A DNA stretch of 13,113 bases from RGIG6353 sp964558655 (lineage in GTDB: Bacteria; Bacillota; Clostridia; Oscillospirales; SIG627), in the NCBI GenBank assembly GCA_964558655.1, contig CAZLEX010000036.1, positions 1 through 13,113 on the forward strand, written 5' to 3'. Of this stretch, positions 12,372 through 13,113 are shown piece after piece (positions within the stretch are counted from its first letter, which is position 1; every line of letters begins with the position of its first letter). The notes beneath the pieces were generated by a model, which had not been told where the DNA came from, ran no database searches, and saw only the letters and a program-made list of their open reading frames with translations. The position numbers were made by a program, and so were the translations under genes.

Positions 12372-13113
12372 AAGACAGCGGTATTGAGTGGATAGGCGAA
12401 ATTCCGAGTGAGTGGAAAATTTGTCATTCCAGAAACATTCTTAACATTTATAACGGTAATAGTATCAAAGATGAAGAAAAAATAAATTATGAAGATGCAA
12501 CTGATGCTATTCCCTATATAGCTACAAAGGACATTAATGCGGCATTTCAAACTATTAATTATAATAACGGAATGTATGTGAGGCAGAATGATACGGGTTT
12601 CAAAAGGGCACCTGCAAACAGCATTCTGTTATGTATTGAAGGTGGTAGTGCCGGTAAAAAAATCGCATTTACCAATCAAGAGGTATGTTTTATTAACAAA
12701 CTATGTTGCTTTTTTTCAAAAACAGCTTATAACAAATATATATATTACTATATGCTATCGCCCACCTTTACTGAAGAATTTAACAATCATATTTCAGGTT
12801 TAATAGGTGGTGTAAGCATTGGCGAAATTAAAGGTTTCTCAATGCTTATTCCTACATATCAAGAACAACAACGAATCGCAAATTATCTTGACAGTAAATG
12901 TGCCGATATTGATGCCGTTATAAAAAAGACAAAGGCGACTATTGAAGAATACAAAAAGTTAAAGCAATCGGTTATTATCGAAGCGGTAACAAAGGGTATT
13001 CACGGCAACCGCCCTATGAAAAACAACGGTATTGAATGGATAGGCGAAATCCCGAGCAAATGGGAAATTTGCAAAATTAAATGGTTGCTTAATGAGAGAA
13101 AAGAAAGGTCAAA
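12359..13113 (+). CDS. hsdS: Type I restriction-modification specificity subunit HsdS (partial, 5' end)
   Basis: HsdS recognises the DNA target through two target-recognition domains (TRDs) held apart by conserved helices, and holds HsdM and HsdR. The frame opens at ATG 12359, with AAAGGAG 7 bases before it, and is open for 251 codons to the window end. Seen are the half-subunit opener MKDSGIEWIGEIPSEW (4-19), TRD1 (about 20-170), the conserved IPTYQEQQRIANYLDSK (164-180) with a following coiled-coil spacer (about 181-212), and then a second copy of the opener MKNNGIEWIGEIPSKW (220-235), which starts the second half. Roughly half of a usual HsdS is present. The start overlaps the membrane-protein gene by 13 bases. 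TRD1 is more AT-rich than the conserved parts, as is common for exchanged specificity domains. Confidence 0.93.
   Translation, partial: MREMKDSGIEWIGEIPSEWKICHSRNILNIYNGNSIKDEEKINYEDATDAIPYIATKDINAAFQTINYNNGMYVRQNDTGFKRAPANSILLCIEGGSAGKKIAFTNQEVCFINKLCCFFSKTAYNKYIYYYMLSPTFTEEFNNHISGLIGGVSIGEIKGFSMLIPTYQEQQRIANYLDSKCADIDAVIKKTKATIEEYKKLKQSVIIEAVTKGIHGNRPMKNNGIEWIGEIPSKWEICKIKWLLNERKERS
12368..12423 (+). repeat. HsdS half-repeat, copy 1
   Basis: This stretch encodes M-K-D-S-G-I-E-W-I-G-E-I-P-S-E-W-K-I and recurs at 13016-13071, 648 bases (216 codons) later, with 48 of 56 identical positions by my count. It marks the start of the first TRD half. Such in-frame repeats allow TRD exchange by homologous recombination. 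Confidence 0.85.
13016..13071 (+). repeat. HsdS half-repeat, copy 2
   Basis: Second copy of the 56-base HsdS opener (see 12368-12423), at the start of the second specificity half. The differing positions are mostly third-codon changes plus D/N, S/N and E/K substitutions. Confidence 0.85.

Noticed and set aside
1..13113. CRISPR array, tRNA or rRNA genes, riboswitches
   Set aside because: No regularly spaced repeats, no cloverleaf-like sequence ending in CCA context, no rRNA-like stretch and no recognisable riboswitch core were seen on either strand.

Overview
The window looks like an AT-rich chromosome segment of an uncultured-type Bacillota (Clostridia-like) bacterium. This is inferred from the low-GC codon use, strong Shine-Dalgarno sites, TTG/GTG starts, consensus sigma-A promoters, a SpoIIIE/FtsK-type translocase, and a TnpV protein typical of clostridial transposons. 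No species call is possible from the sequence alone. Three blocks can be recognised.

Block 1 (about 1-1200) is accessory. On the minus strand it holds a MarR-type repressor gene followed by the first codons of a MATE-like efflux transporter that runs off the left edge. Upstream of the repressor lies tnpV, a small transposon-associated gene with its own terminator. The marR promoter is a perfect TTGACA-N17-TATAAT, with two matching dyads placed three helical turns apart around the -10. This strongly suggests autoregulated, drug-responsive efflux carried on a mobile element whose edge lies near 1200, just past the 3' end of the neighbouring clp gene.

Block 2 (about 1241-10075) is housekeeping. 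On the minus strand is a Clp ATPase (ClpA/ClpC class) with two AAA+ modules but no middle (UVR/M) domain. Divergent from it on the plus strand is a two-gene unit, trmB (tRNA m7G46 methyltransferase) and an RluA-family pseudouridine synthase gene, with overlapping stop and start. A bidirectional terminator separates these from minus-strand genes: an MGMT-like DNA-binding protein that lacks the alkyl-acceptor cysteine motif, an unidentified two-TM protein, ftsK/spoIIIE, and a metallo-beta-lactamase-fold hydrolase of glyoxalase II type. The last two each have a consensus promoter and are separated by an intrinsic terminator.

Block 3 (about 10111-13113, plus strand) is the start of a type I restriction-modification operon: hsdM, then a 125-residue three-TM protein of unknown function, then hsdS (truncated by the window end). 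These three genes are packed with zero or negative spacing and each has a good ribosome binding site. The operon leader carries a consensus promoter, a 12-bp-stem hairpin and a second possible -10. The membrane protein inserted between the modification and specificity genes is the best candidate for something undescribed. HsdR is not in the window.
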